Below are positions 16,334 to 24,973 of a stretch of 64,000 bases of DNA, piece after piece; position 1 is the first letter of the stretch; the number at the start of each line of letters is the position of its first letter. Where the stretch lies: the NCBI RefSeq assembly GCF_022012435.1, contig NZ_JAKLUA010000005.1, positions 372,001 through 436,000 of the forward strand. Direction: 5' to 3'. A program made the position numbers and the translations under genes. The notes beneath the pieces are model-generated. The model was given only the letters and a program-made list of their open reading frames with translations, was not told the DNA's origin and did no database searches. The DNA comes from Bradyrhizobium zhengyangense. Lineage in GTDB: Bacteria; Pseudomonadota; Alphaproteobacteria; Rhizobiales; Xanthobacteraceae.

Positions 16334-17596
16334 ATGACCGTCCATACCAACCCGACCAAGTCCGATGCCGCCGTGGTTCCAACACCTGCACCAGAAGGTG
16401 TTTTGCCTGTCACGCAGAAACCCGCGCCCCGCCAAAAGCTGAGCTTTCGTAAGCTGTTGCTTGCGGGAGTGGCGCTCGCCGCCCTCACCGGTGCCAGCTG
16501 GTATGGCTACGATTACTGGACCATCGGCCGCTTCCTCGTCTCCACCGATGACGCCTATGTGAAGGCCGACAACACCACCATCGCGCCGAAGGTCAGCGGC
16601 TATCTCGACCGCGTTCTGGTCGGCGATAACGAGCATGTGAAGGCCGGCCAGGTGCTGGCGCGGATCGACGACCGCGACTTCCGCGTCGCGCTCGACCAGG
16701 CCAAGGCCGACGTCGCCGCAGCGAATGCGACGATCGCCAGCAAGCAGGCGCAGCTCGACGTTCAGGATGCGGTGATCGCCGCAGCCAGGGCGACCATCGA
16801 TGTCGACACCGCCGCAAAGACTTTTGCGCAGCAGGAGAACAAGCGTTACACCGATCTCGCCGCGACTGGTTATGGCAGCGTGCAGAATGCGCAGCAGGCG
16901 CAATCACGCAACGCCGGCGCCGAAGCTGCGATCCAGCGCGACACCGCCAACCTCGCCTCGGCGCTGAAGCAGGTCGAGCTGCTGAAGGCCGAGATCGCGC
17001 AGGCCAACGCCGCGGCCGCCCGCGCCGCCGCGCTTCAGCATCAAGCCGAACTCAATCTCGGCTACACCACGATCGTCGCGCCGATCGACGGCGTCATCGG
17101 CAACCGCACGCTCCGTGTCGGCCAGCTCGTGCAGGCCGGTACGCAGCTGATGTCGATCGTGCCCGCCGAGGGCGCCTATGTCGTTGCCAATTTCAAGGAG
17201 ACCCAGCTCACCCATGTCCATGCCGGACAAGAGGTCGAGATCGAGGTCGATACGTTCCCGGGCCAGGTGGTGCACGGTCATGTCGATTCCATCGCGCCGG
17301 CCAGCGGCCAGGAGTTCGCCCTGCTGCCGCCCGACAACGCCACCGGCAACTTCACCAAGATCGTGCAGCGCATTCCCGTGAAGATCGCGCTGGACGCCGA
17401 GACCGCGCCTGCGATCGAGCTGCGGCCCGGCATGTCCGTCATCCCGACGATCGCAACCCGTTCAGCGCCGACCGCGCAAGCGGCAACGACGCCCTCAACG
17501 AAGCCCAAAGCCAAGCTTGTTTCCGGAGGGTCGTGCCATGTCAAACAGCCTCTCAATCTCGACGCCAGCACCAGCCATATCGGCCGCGACGCCTAA
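16334..17596 (+). CDS. emrA: EmrA-type membrane fusion protein of a multidrug pump
   Basis: This periplasmic adaptor has 420 residues. A single membrane anchor (about residues 37-57, KLLLAGVALAALTGASWYGY) precedes the biotinyl-lipoyl-like halves DAYVKADNTTIAPKVSGYL and TTIVAPIDGVIGNRTLRVG, a long coiled-coil hairpin between them (about 115-245), and a beta-barrel. It links an inner-membrane MFS pump to an outer-membrane channel. GGGAGG 7 bases upstream supports the start. Its 3' end overlaps emrB by 59 bases in another frame. Confidence 0.94.
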   Translation: MTVHTNPTKSDAAVVPTPAPEGVLPVTQKPAPRQKLSFRKLLLAGVALAALTGASWYGYDYWTIGRFLVSTDDAYVKADNTTIAPKVSGYLDRVLVGDNEHVKAGQVLARIDDRDFRVALDQAKADVAAANATIASKQAQLDVQDAVIAAARATIDVDTAAKTFAQQENKRYTDLAATGYGSVQNAQQAQSRNAGAEAAIQRDTANLASALKQVELLKAEIAQANAAAARAAALQHQAELNLGYTTIVAPIDGVIGNRTLRVGQLVQAGTQLMSIVPAEGAYVVANFKETQLTHVHAGQEVEIEVDTFPGQVVHGHVDSIAPASGQEFALLPPDNATGNFTKIVQRIPVKIALDAETAPAIELRPGMSVIPTIATRSAPTAQAATTPSTKPKAKLVSGGSCHVKQPLNLDASTSHIGRDA

Positions 17597-19163
17597 TCGC
17601 GCCGCCGCCGATCCTAACAGAGCAAGTGCTACGGTCTGGATCGCCGTCTTCGCCGCGATGATCGGCGCCTTCATGGCGATCCTGAACATCCAGATCACCA
17701 ATGCCTCGCTGCTCAACATCGAGGGCGGCATCGGCACCGGTGTCGACAACGGATCCTGGATCTCGACGTCGTATCTGATCGGCGAGATCATCGTGATCCC
17801 GCTGACCGACTATCTGTCGCGGGTGTTCTCGTTCCGCAACATCATGCTGAGCTTTGCCTCGCTGTTTGCGGCGTTTTCCGTTGCCTGTGCCTTCACGCAC
17901 GACCTTCCCTCGATGATCGCGATGCGCGGCTTCCAGGGCTTCTTCGGCGGCGTGCTGATCCCGATGGCCTTCACGCTCGTCTTCACCAAGCTGCCGAAGG
18001 GTCAGCAGCCGATCGGCCTCGCCATGTTCTCGCTGGCCGTAACGTTCGCGCCCGCGATCGGTCCGACCATCGGCGGCTATCTGACCGAGAATTACGGCTG
18101 GCAGACCATCTTTTTCGTCAACCTGCTGCCGACTGCGGTCATGGTGAGCATTCTGTTCCTCACCCTGGAACGTGCTCCCCTGAATCTCGGATTGCTGCGT
18201 GAAGGCGACTGGTTTGGCATCGCCACGATGGCAGTTGGCCTGGCCTCGCTGCAGGCCGTGCTCGAGGAAGGTAACAAGAACGACTGGTTCGGCTCACCCT
18301 TCATCGTGCGGCTTGCAATCATCGCCGCGATCAGCCTGTCGCTGTTCATCACCATCGAGCTCGTGGTCGAGAAGCCGCTGCTCCGCCTCCGCCTGCTGAC
18401 ACAGTGGAATTTCGGCGTCGGCACTATCGCTGCGGTGTTCCTCGGCTTCGCGCTGTTCGGCTCGGTCTATCTGCTGCCGGCCTATCTCGGCCAGGTGCAG
18501 GGCTACAATGCCGAGCAGATCGGCAATGTGCTGGCCTGGACGGGCCTGCCGCAGCTGCTGTTGATCCCGCTGGTGCCGAAGCTGATGCAGCGTTTCGACA
18601 CCCGCTACATCGCTGCCGTCGGCCTGCTGCTGTTCGCCGCCAGCTCGTTCATGAACATCATGATGTCGGTCGACTATTCCGGCGATCAGTTCTTCATTCC
18701 GAATGTCGTCCGCGCCGTCGGCCAGGCCCTGACGCTGGCGCCGCTGTCGGCGCTCAGCCTCGGCAGCGTCGCGCCGCAGGATGCGCCTGCGGCCTCCGGT
18801 ATCTCCAACATGATGCGCAACCTCGGCGGCGCCATCGGCACTGCGGTGCTCGCGACCATCGTCACCAAGCGCGAGCAATTCCACTCCAACATCATCGGCC
18901 ATTCCGTGACGCTCGGCCGCGAAGAGGTCCGCACCCGCATCGCGCAGATGACGGATTACTTCATCGCCCACGGCGTGCCCGACCCCAACGCCGCCCGCGA
19001 GCAGGCCATCATCGCACTCGGTAAGACAGTGAAGCGCCAGGCGCTGGTGATGGGCTTCTCCGACACCTTTGCCGTGATCGGCGTCGTGCTGGTGCTGGCT
19101 GTGATCGCGGTGCTACTGACGCGGCGGGTGAAGGCGGCGGGCGGAGGGGGTGGGGCACACTAG
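17538..19163 (+). CDS. emrB: EmrB/DHA2-family drug:H+ antiporter with 14 membrane segments
   Basis: This pump has 541 residues. The frame is open from 17517, but ATG 17538 has GGAGGG upstream and fits the family. Motif-rich segments include GTGVDNGSWISTSYLIGEIIVIPLTDYL and the antiporter motif C region FTLVFTKLPKGQQPIGLAMFSLAVTFAPAIGPTIGGYL. About 14 hydrophobic spans are present. It pairs with EmrA to export drugs or fatty-acid-like compounds. It is translationally overlapped with emrA and controlled with it by the divergent tetR. Confidence 0.94.
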   Translation: MSNSLSISTPAPAISAATPNRAAADPNRASATVWIAVFAAMIGAFMAILNIQITNASLLNIEGGIGTGVDNGSWISTSYLIGEIIVIPLTDYLSRVFSFRNIMLSFASLFAAFSVACAFTHDLPSMIAMRGFQGFFGGVLIPMAFTLVFTKLPKGQQPIGLAMFSLAVTFAPAIGPTIGGYLTENYGWQTIFFVNLLPTAVMVSILFLTLERAPLNLGLLREGDWFGIATMAVGLASLQAVLEEGNKNDWFGSPFIVRLAIIAAISLSLFITIELVVEKPLLRLRLLTQWNFGVGTIAAVFLGFALFGSVYLLPAYLGQVQGYNAEQIGNVLAWTGLPQLLLIPLVPKLMQRFDTRYIAAVGLLLFAASSFMNIMMSVDYSGDQFFIPNVVRAVGQALTLAPLSALSLGSVAPQDAPAASGISNMMRNLGGAIGTAVLATIVTKREQFHSNIIGHSVTLGREEVRTRIAQMTDYFIAHGVPDPNAAREQAIIALGKTVKRQALVMGFSDTFAVIGVVLVLAVIAVLLTRRVKAAGGGGGAH

Positions 19164-19171
19164 CAAGAGAT

Positions 19172-19257
19172 GGTCGTGCCCGGGCTTGTCCCGGGCATCC
19201 ACATTCTCAGTGCTGCGTGGCAAAGCGTGGATGGCCGGGGACATGCCCGGCCACGAC
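19172..19257. repeat. Dispersed palindromic repeat at a convergent junction (copy C, second type)
   Basis: Arms around CGTGCCCGGGCTTGTCCCGG (left, from 19175) and the complementary GGCCGGGGACATGCCCGGCC (right, ending near 19253) enclose a short loop rich in GTGCTGCGTGG. The sequence differs from copies A and B. It lies between the ends of emrB and the tannase-family gene. Such GC-rich mosaics recur between genes in Bradyrhizobium, as far as I recall. Confidence 0.7.
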
Positions 19258-19278
19258 GCTGTGGAGATTGTCGGCGCC

Positions 19279-20940
19279 CTACGGCGCGCAGGTGAAGCTC
19301 GCAGCCGCGGTCACAGGGCCCGACTTGTAATGCGGCCAGGCCGGCCAGCGGCACAGCGGCATCGCGCGCGTAACCGCAAATGACGGCGCTTCGACTTTCT
19401 GCTCGGTGACCTCCAGATCGCCCGGCGCCGTGCCCTTCTCGACCCAATCGACCAGCGCGGTCAGCATGTCGACATTGGCCGGCGCGCCGGAGCCGACATG
19501 ATCGACACCGGGCGCGGTGTAGAGTCGGGCAAATTCCGCGGTCTCAGCCTTGCCGAGCTTGCGCTCGACGCTCTCGAAATAGCGGATGCCGGCATAGGGG
19601 CTCTGCGCGTAGTCGGCCAAGTGCTCGAGCATGATCAGCCGGCCGCCGCGAGCGCGGAAGCGGCTGAGATCGGGATCGGTCGAATCCATCAGGCTGGAGA
19701 CTTCCAGCAGCCGCGCCTTGTGGTCCTCGACCTTGTAGGTGGTGACGTCGAGCTTCGGATCGCGCGCGAACACATATTGAATGCCGCCGGCGCCGTAAAT
19801 CCAGGCGATGCCGTTGTTCGGCGCAGGCGGCTGCGCCGGCGGTGCGGTGCCGAGCCACCACGCCATCCAGCCGCCGGTCGGCCCGATCGCCGGTGTATCC
19901 TCGCCCGACACGCCCCAGCCGGGATAGTCGTCGAGGCCGTTGGCCAGCGTGAACGGGAATTTGTAAGTCGCGTGCAGCGTATCGATTGCCTTGATCTGGG
20001 CGTCGGTGAGACATTGATCGCCGCTCTTGCCCTCGGTGCAACGTAGCGTCTCGACCTTGAACGCCGTCTTGCAGCCGACAGGATCCTGCACGAGCGCGTC
20101 GTCGGAACCATCGGCCTTGTCGCAAGCGGCCCGCACGGCGTCACCGACCAGCTTCACCTGCGCCGGATTGATCCAGCCCCCGCCCATGGTGACGAGGCCG
20201 GAGCGGGTGCCCGCATGCTGCAAGCCGACCCAGTTGATGACGGGCACGCGTGCGAAAATGCCGTCGAAATCATCGGGGTAGCGCTGCGCCATGGTGAGCG
20301 CTTCGCGCCCGCCTTCGGACGAGCCCATGAAGTACATCTTGTCCGGCTTCTTGCCATAGGCGCGCTGCATCAGCGCCACCGCGGCGTCGCGCACCTTCTT
20401 GTAGGCGCGGTGGGCAAAATTCTCGAACGCTTCGTCATTGAGCGCGAACAGCTGCGGCGGCTCGCCGGGCTTGGACTCATGGCCGGAATCGGTGCCGTAG
20501 GTGGCGAAGCCACGCGCCAGCGGCGACGGCTTGTCGAAGGGATAGGCCGGCGGCAACCCGAGGCCGGTGATCAGCACGCCGTTGAAGCCGCCGCCGCCAT
20601 ATTGCACCGAGCGCCCGTTCCATTCGACAGGCAGATTGACCTGGAATTTGACCGGGGGCGCCTTGGGATCAACGGACTCGATATGGCCGAGTACCTTGCA
20701 GAAGGCAGGATTGGCCGGCGCGATGCGGCCGGCCGGCGTCGGGCCGCGTTCGGCAACGGCCAGTTGCGACGGCGACTGCAGCGCCGCGGAGTCGATCTTG
20801 ACGGCATCGCCACCGCCGACGAGGCTCTTACAGACGTTGTCTGCATCCTCCGCCAGCGTTACCGCGAATGCGCTGGTCGCACCCAGCGCAGCTGTCGCAC
20901 CCACGAACATTGCACACAGCTTCGCGCTCTTTCGCGTCAT
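19279..20940 (-). CDS. Tannase/feruloyl esterase family protein, secreted
   Basis: This protein has 553 residues from ATG 20940, which begins a clear signal peptide (MTRKSAKLCAMFVGATAALG..ATSAFA). The frame is open upstream to 21039. The alpha/beta-hydrolase nucleophile is S208 in MGSSEGGREAL. The likely Asp is in LEHLADYAQSP and the His in YTAPGVDHVGSG. Unlike classical tannase-family enzymes, both cysteines of the CS-D-HC motif are absent (Ser before S208, Val after the His). It follows a GntP permease and a patatin gene, suggesting uptake and hydrolysis of an ester or organic acid. The substrate is unknown. Confidence 0.88.
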   Translation of the reverse strand: MTRKSAKLCAMFVGATAALGATSAFAVTLAEDADNVCKSLVGGGDAVKIDSAALQSPSQLAVAERGPTPAGRIAPANPAFCKVLGHIESVDPKAPPVKFQVNLPVEWNGRSVQYGGGGFNGVLITGLGLPPAYPFDKPSPLARGFATYGTDSGHESKPGEPPQLFALNDEAFENFAHRAYKKVRDAAVALMQRAYGKKPDKMYFMGSSEGGREALTMAQRYPDDFDGIFARVPVINWVGLQHAGTRSGLVTMGGGWINPAQVKLVGDAVRAACDKADGSDDALVQDPVGCKTAFKVETLRCTEGKSGDQCLTDAQIKAIDTLHATYKFPFTLANGLDDYPGWGVSGEDTPAIGPTGGWMAWWLGTAPPAQPPAPNNGIAWIYGAGGIQYVFARDPKLDVTTYKVEDHKARLLEVSSLMDSTDPDLSRFRARGGRLIMLEHLADYAQSPYAGIRYFESVERKLGKAETAEFARLYTAPGVDHVGSGAPANVDMLTALVDWVEKGTAPGDLEVTEQKVEAPSFAVTRAMPLCRWPAWPHYKSGPVTAAASFTCAP

Positions 20941-21019
20941 CGTTTCCACCCGGTCTTCTTTGTTTTGTGTCCGACAGTCGGCTGCATTCAACGCAACCTT
21001 CGCGACTGCGTCAATCGTC

Positions 21020-22474
21020 TTAGAACGATCCCAGCACACTGCCCAAGGCGATCACGGCCACCAGTGCGAGCAGCGACGTCACGATGCCGACCATCACGAT
21101 ATCGAAATAGCTGTCGCGATGCGTCAGGCCGCAGATCGCGAGCAAGCTCACCACCGCACCGTTGTGCGGCAGGATATCGAGCGTTCCCGAACCGATCACC
21201 GCAACGCGATGCATCAGGGCAAGGTCGATGCCGGTCCGTGCGGCGAGATCGACATAAGTGTCGCCGAGCGCATCGAGAGCAATGGTCAGGCCGCCTGACG
21301 CAGAGCCGGTCAGCGCGGCCAGGATGTTGGTCGCGACCGCCAGCGAGACCAGCGGGCCGCCTTCGATCGCGAGCACCCAGTCGCGCACGGTCGTGAATGC
21401 CGGCAGTGCGGCAACGACCGCGCCGAACCCGACCAGACTCGCGACGCTGAAGGCGGGCAGCACCGAGGCGTTGGCTCCGGCGTCCATGGTCTGCCGCAAC
21501 GCCGGCAGACGGGACCAGTTCAGCACGATGGTCGTGACGATGGCGGCGGTCAGCGCCACCGCGACCGACCACACGCCCGCAACGGCAGCGAGCGACGTCC
21601 CGCCAAAACGCTGCTCGGCAAGGTAGCTGACATCGAGCCGAGGCAGGACCACGAGCGACATCAGGAGATTGACGGCCACGACGACGATCAACGGCAGGAC
21701 AGCATTCAGAACCGGCGACGCTTGGTCGCTGCGATGGCCATGTTGCAGCTCCGCTGGATCAAACTCCCGCGCCGTGGTCGCACGTTCGCGCACGAGCTCG
21801 TCGGACGCAGCGCGCTCGGTCACATCCTCGACTTCGTCACCATAGCCCTCCCCAGCGCGCCGCGCCTTGGCTTCCGCGCGATGCAGCCACCACAAGCCTG
21901 TGCCGAGCATGATCAGGGAAGCGACAATCCCGAGGCCCGGTGCGGCAAAGGGCGTCGTGCCGAAGAACGGCATCGGGATCGCATTCTGGATCGACGGCGT
22001 GCCGGGCAAGGCCGACATGGTGAAGGTCGACGTCCCCAGCACGATTGCAGCCGGAATCAGACGCCGCGGAATTTCAGCCGCACGAAACAGCGAGCGGGCC
22101 ATCGGCACGATGACGAAGAACGCGACGAACAGGCTCACGCCACCGTAAGTCACCGCGGCGCCGGCCAACACGACCGCAAGGATTACGCGGCGCTCGCCGA
22201 GACGCTTCGCCATGAACGCGGCAACGGACGTTACCGCGCCGCTGTCATCCATCAGCTTGCCGAACACGGCGCCCAGCAGGAAGATCGGAAAGAACTGCGC
22301 CAGAAATGCCGCTGCATTCGTCATGAAGACCTGGGTGAGGTTCGCCAGCAACGGCTCGCCGCCAAACAACGCGGCCACCAACGCAGCGAACGGTGCGAGC
22401 AAAAGCACGCTCCAGCCGCGAAACGCGAACAGCACCAGCAGGCCGAGCCCGACGAGCAGGCCGAGGAGACCCAT
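21020..22474 (-). CDS. GntP-family organic acid permease
   Basis: This integral membrane protein has 484 residues and about 12-14 hydrophobic spans and a hydrophilic central loop (about residues 205-250). GntP/citrate-type features include FFPIFLLGAVFGKLMDDSGAV, ALPGTPSIQNAIPMPFFGTTPFAAPGLG and GTLDILPHNGAVVSLLAICGLTHRDSY. Relatives carry gluconate or other hydroxy- and keto-acids with H+ or Na+. It starts 3 bases after the patatin gene and ends 79 bases before the esterase start, so the three genes are probably one transcript. Confidence 0.9.
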   Translation of the reverse strand: MGLLGLLVGLGLLVLFAFRGWSVLLLAPFAALVAALFGGEPLLANLTQVFMTNAAAFLAQFFPIFLLGAVFGKLMDDSGAVTSVAAFMAKRLGERRVILAVVLAGAAVTYGGVSLFVAFFVIVPMARSLFRAAEIPRRLIPAAIVLGTSTFTMSALPGTPSIQNAIPMPFFGTTPFAAPGLGIVASLIMLGTGLWWLHRAEAKARRAGEGYGDEVEDVTERAASDELVRERATTAREFDPAELQHGHRSDQASPVLNAVLPLIVVVAVNLLMSLVVLPRLDVSYLAEQRFGGTSLAAVAGVWSVAVALTAAIVTTIVLNWSRLPALRQTMDAGANASVLPAFSVASLVGFGAVVAALPAFTTVRDWVLAIEGGPLVSLAVATNILAALTGSASGGLTIALDALGDTYVDLAARTGIDLALMHRVAVIGSGTLDILPHNGAVVSLLAICGLTHRDSYFDIVMVGIVTSLLALVAVIALGSVLGSF

Positions 22475-22477
22475 GCC

Positions 22478-23506
22478 TCAACACTCCGCCAGGAGAACGT
22501 CAAGATCGGCGGTCGATTGCCGGCCGACATCGGCGCCGTGCTCGCGGAGAAACGCATCCGCGGCCAGGCGACCCTCGGCTCGGAGCATCGAGACGAACTC
22601 CCATTCTGCATTGAGCTTCGACGAGGCGCCAAACTTCGCCAGCATGTCGCTCTTGACCCGGTGCGTCCGCATCTTCGCCCAGCGCGAACCCTCGCCGCTG
22701 CCGGGATCGGCCGCTTGGCGTAGCAGCGCGATCATGCGCAGCTCCTTCATCAGCGGCGAGTTGAAGGAGATTTCGTTGACGCGATTGAGGATCTCCGCCG
22801 CGGTGCGTGGCTCCTCCAGCCGTTCGGTCGGATTGATCTGGACGAGTATGGTGTCGTGCGCATCACTCTCGCGGACCAGCGGCGTGATGGTGGGGTTGCC
22901 GGCGAAGCCGCCGTCCCAGTAAGGCTCGCCGTCGATCTCGATCGCGCGAAACATGGTAGGCAGGCAGGCCGATGCGAGCAGCACGTCTGCCGTGATCTCG
23001 GCGTTGCGAAAGATTCGTCCGCGCCCGGTGCGCACCCGCGTCGCCGTGATGAAGAGCTGGATCGGCGAGCGCGCCAGCCGTTTGAAATCGATACTCTCGG
23101 CCAGCACTGCGCGCAGCGGATTGTAACCGGTCGGATTGAGATCGTAGGGCGACAGCACCCGCGACATCAGGTCGGTGAAGATGTAGAAGGGCGAGGTATC
23201 GAGCGTCCAGCGTCCCATCAGCCTGTCGAACGGTGAGCGCTGCAATGGGCTGAAGGCAGCAGCCTTCGAGACACGGCGCCAATATCGTTCCAGCGCCTCG
23301 CGCGCGCCCTCTGCTCCACCAGCCGTCCATCCATCAGCCAGCACCGCCGCATTCATTGCGCCAGCCGATGTGCCGGAGATCGCGGCGATGGTGAGCCACT
23401 TCTCCTCCAGCAGGCGGTCGAGCACGCCCCAGGAGAAAGCGCCGTGCGAGCCGCCGCCTTGAAGTGCGAGATCGATCAGTACGGCGTCGCGTTCCATGGC
23501 GGACAC
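22478..23506 (-). CDS. Patatin-like phospholipase
   Basis: This protein has 342 residues (alternative start Met4). The oxyanion loop is GGGSHGAFSWG, the nucleophile elbow GTSAGAMN (Ser near 47) and the Asp is in YWDGGFAGNP (near 205), so the Ser-Asp dyad is intact. Bacterial relatives are cytosolic or membrane-associated lipid acyl hydrolases, often annotated as alpha/beta hydrolase of the RssA/patatin group. It heads the operon with a GntP permease and a tannase-family esterase. Why a lipase is coupled to these is unclear. Confidence 0.93.
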   Translation of the reverse strand: MSAMERDAVLIDLALQGGGSHGAFSWGVLDRLLEEKWLTIAAISGTSAGAMNAAVLADGWTAGGAEGAREALERYWRRVSKAAAFSPLQRSPFDRLMGRWTLDTSPFYIFTDLMSRVLSPYDLNPTGYNPLRAVLAESIDFKRLARSPIQLFITATRVRTGRGRIFRNAEITADVLLASACLPTMFRAIEIDGEPYWDGGFAGNPTITPLVRESDAHDTILVQINPTERLEEPRTAAEILNRVNEISFNSPLMKELRMIALLRQAADPGSGEGSRWAKMRTHRVKSDMLAKFGASSKLNAEWEFVSMLRAEGRLAADAFLREHGADVGRQSTADLDVLLAEC

Positions 23507-23607
23507 TCACGCAACTGAGGCTCAAATTCGACGTGATTGGAACACGTCGAAGACGATACAGTTTAGAGAGTTTAAGCCGGACAATGCAACCGGAACGTGA
23601 CGGCGCG

Positions 23608-24852
23608 CTAGTGCTCGAACACCAGCCGCGCGCCAACCGTGCCTTCGAGTGCACGAATCTGCGCCAGCAGCGCGCCTGAGTCCTGGCCACCGAGGTCGGC
23701 ATCGAGCACGACGTAGCCGAGGTCGCCGGCGGTCTCCAGATATTGCGCGGCAATGTTGATGTCGCGCTGGAGGAAAACCTCGTTCAGCCGGCGCAGCATG
23801 CCCGGCACGTTGCGATGGACATGGCTGAAACGGGCGCCGGACGGGCGCAGATGCAGCTGCACCTCCGGGAAATTCACCGCGCCCATGGTCGAGCCGGTGA
23901 TGAAAAAGTCGACCAGCTTGCGCGCGACCTCGCCGCCGATGCGCTCCTGCGCCTCCTCGGTCGAGCCTCCGATATGCGGAGTGAGGATGACGTTATTGAG
24001 GCCCTGCACCGGGCTCTTGAAGCGCTCCGAGTTCGACGACGGCTCGACCGGGAACACATCGATGGCCGCGCCCGCAATGTGGCCATCGCGCAAGGCGCCC
24101 GCGAGCGCGTCGAGATCGACCACCGTGCCGCGGCTGTTGTTGATCAGGAACGAGCCCGGCTTCATCGCCCGCAGCTCCTTCTCGCCGATCATGCCCGCGG
24201 TCTCCGGCGTCTCCGGCACGTGCAGGCTGACCACGTCGCTCTGCGCCAGCAGCTCTTCCAGCTTCTCCACCGGCTCGGTGTTGCCGTGGCGAAGCTTGTC
24301 GGTGCGGTCGTAATAGATCACCCGCATGCCCATGGCTTCGGCGAGCGTCGAGAGCTGCGAGCCGATATTGCCATAGCCGATGATGCCGAGCGTGCGGCCG
24401 CGGACTTCGCGGCTACCGGCCGCGGACTTGTCCCAGCCGCCCTCATGCGCCGACACCGAGCGCGGGAAGATCTGCCGCAGCAGCATCACGATCTCGCCGA
24501 TCACGAGCTCGGCGACGCTACGCGTGTTGGAGAACGGCGCGTTGAACACGGGAATGCCGCGCTTGCGCGCCGCCAGGAGATCGACCTGGTTGGTGCCGAC
24601 GCTGAAGCAGCCGACCGCGAGCAGCCCGTCGGCGGCTTCCAGCACCTCGTCGGTGATCTGGGTGCGGGAGCGGATGCCGAGCAGCGACACTCCCTTGAGC
24701 GCCTGGCGCAGGGCATCGCCATCCAGCGCCTTGGTCAGACGCTCGACATTGGTGAAGCCTGCGCCCTTGAACAGATCCACGGCGCTATCGTTGACACCTT
24801 CAAGCAGCAGCGCCTTCGCGCTCCGCTCAGGGCTTTGGCCTGGGGCTGGCAT
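23608..24852 (-). CDS. serA: D-3-phosphoglycerate dehydrogenase SerA (E. coli type, with ACT domain)
   Basis: This enzyme catalyses the first step of serine synthesis and has 414 residues. The NAD-binding loop is IGYGNIGSQLSTLAEAMGMRV (about 160-180), with catalytic residues in INNSRGTVVDLDAL (Arg), the Glu region after DVFPVEP, and the His in LTPHIGGSTEEAQERIG. The C-terminal ACT domain (about 340-414, HVHRNVPGMLRRLNEVF) gives serine feedback. AGGAG 7 bases upstream supports the start. It seems to be monocistronic. Confidence 0.94.
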   Translation of the reverse strand: MPAPGQSPERSAKALLLEGVNDSAVDLFKGAGFTNVERLTKALDGDALRQALKGVSLLGIRSRTQITDEVLEAADGLLAVGCFSVGTNQVDLLAARKRGIPVFNAPFSNTRSVAELVIGEIVMLLRQIFPRSVSAHEGGWDKSAAGSREVRGRTLGIIGYGNIGSQLSTLAEAMGMRVIYYDRTDKLRHGNTEPVEKLEELLAQSDVVSLHVPETPETAGMIGEKELRAMKPGSFLINNSRGTVVDLDALAGALRDGHIAGAAIDVFPVEPSSNSERFKSPVQGLNNVILTPHIGGSTEEAQERIGGEVARKLVDFFITGSTMGAVNFPEVQLHLRPSGARFSHVHRNVPGMLRRLNEVFLQRDINIAAQYLETAGDLGYVVLDADLGGQDSGALLAQIRALEGTVGARLVFEH

Positions 24853-24942
24853 GGAATCTCCTGAAATGACGGCTTTGCCGCAGCTCTTAGACCGCGGACG
24901 AGGCCGAGCACAATAGGGTTTGGATACGGGGATATCCTGACC

Positions 24943-24973
24943 TGGCGGTAGTCAGATTTGGCGGTAGTCAGAT
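24943..24973. repeat. Short tandem duplication at the 3' end of the rhodanese gene
   Basis: TGGCGGTAGTCAGAT occurs twice with a period of 16 bases (24943-24957 and 24959-24973). The right copy carries the rhodanese stop codon (TGA on the minus strand). It looks like a slippage duplication and lies just downstream of the gene. Confidence 0.85.
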
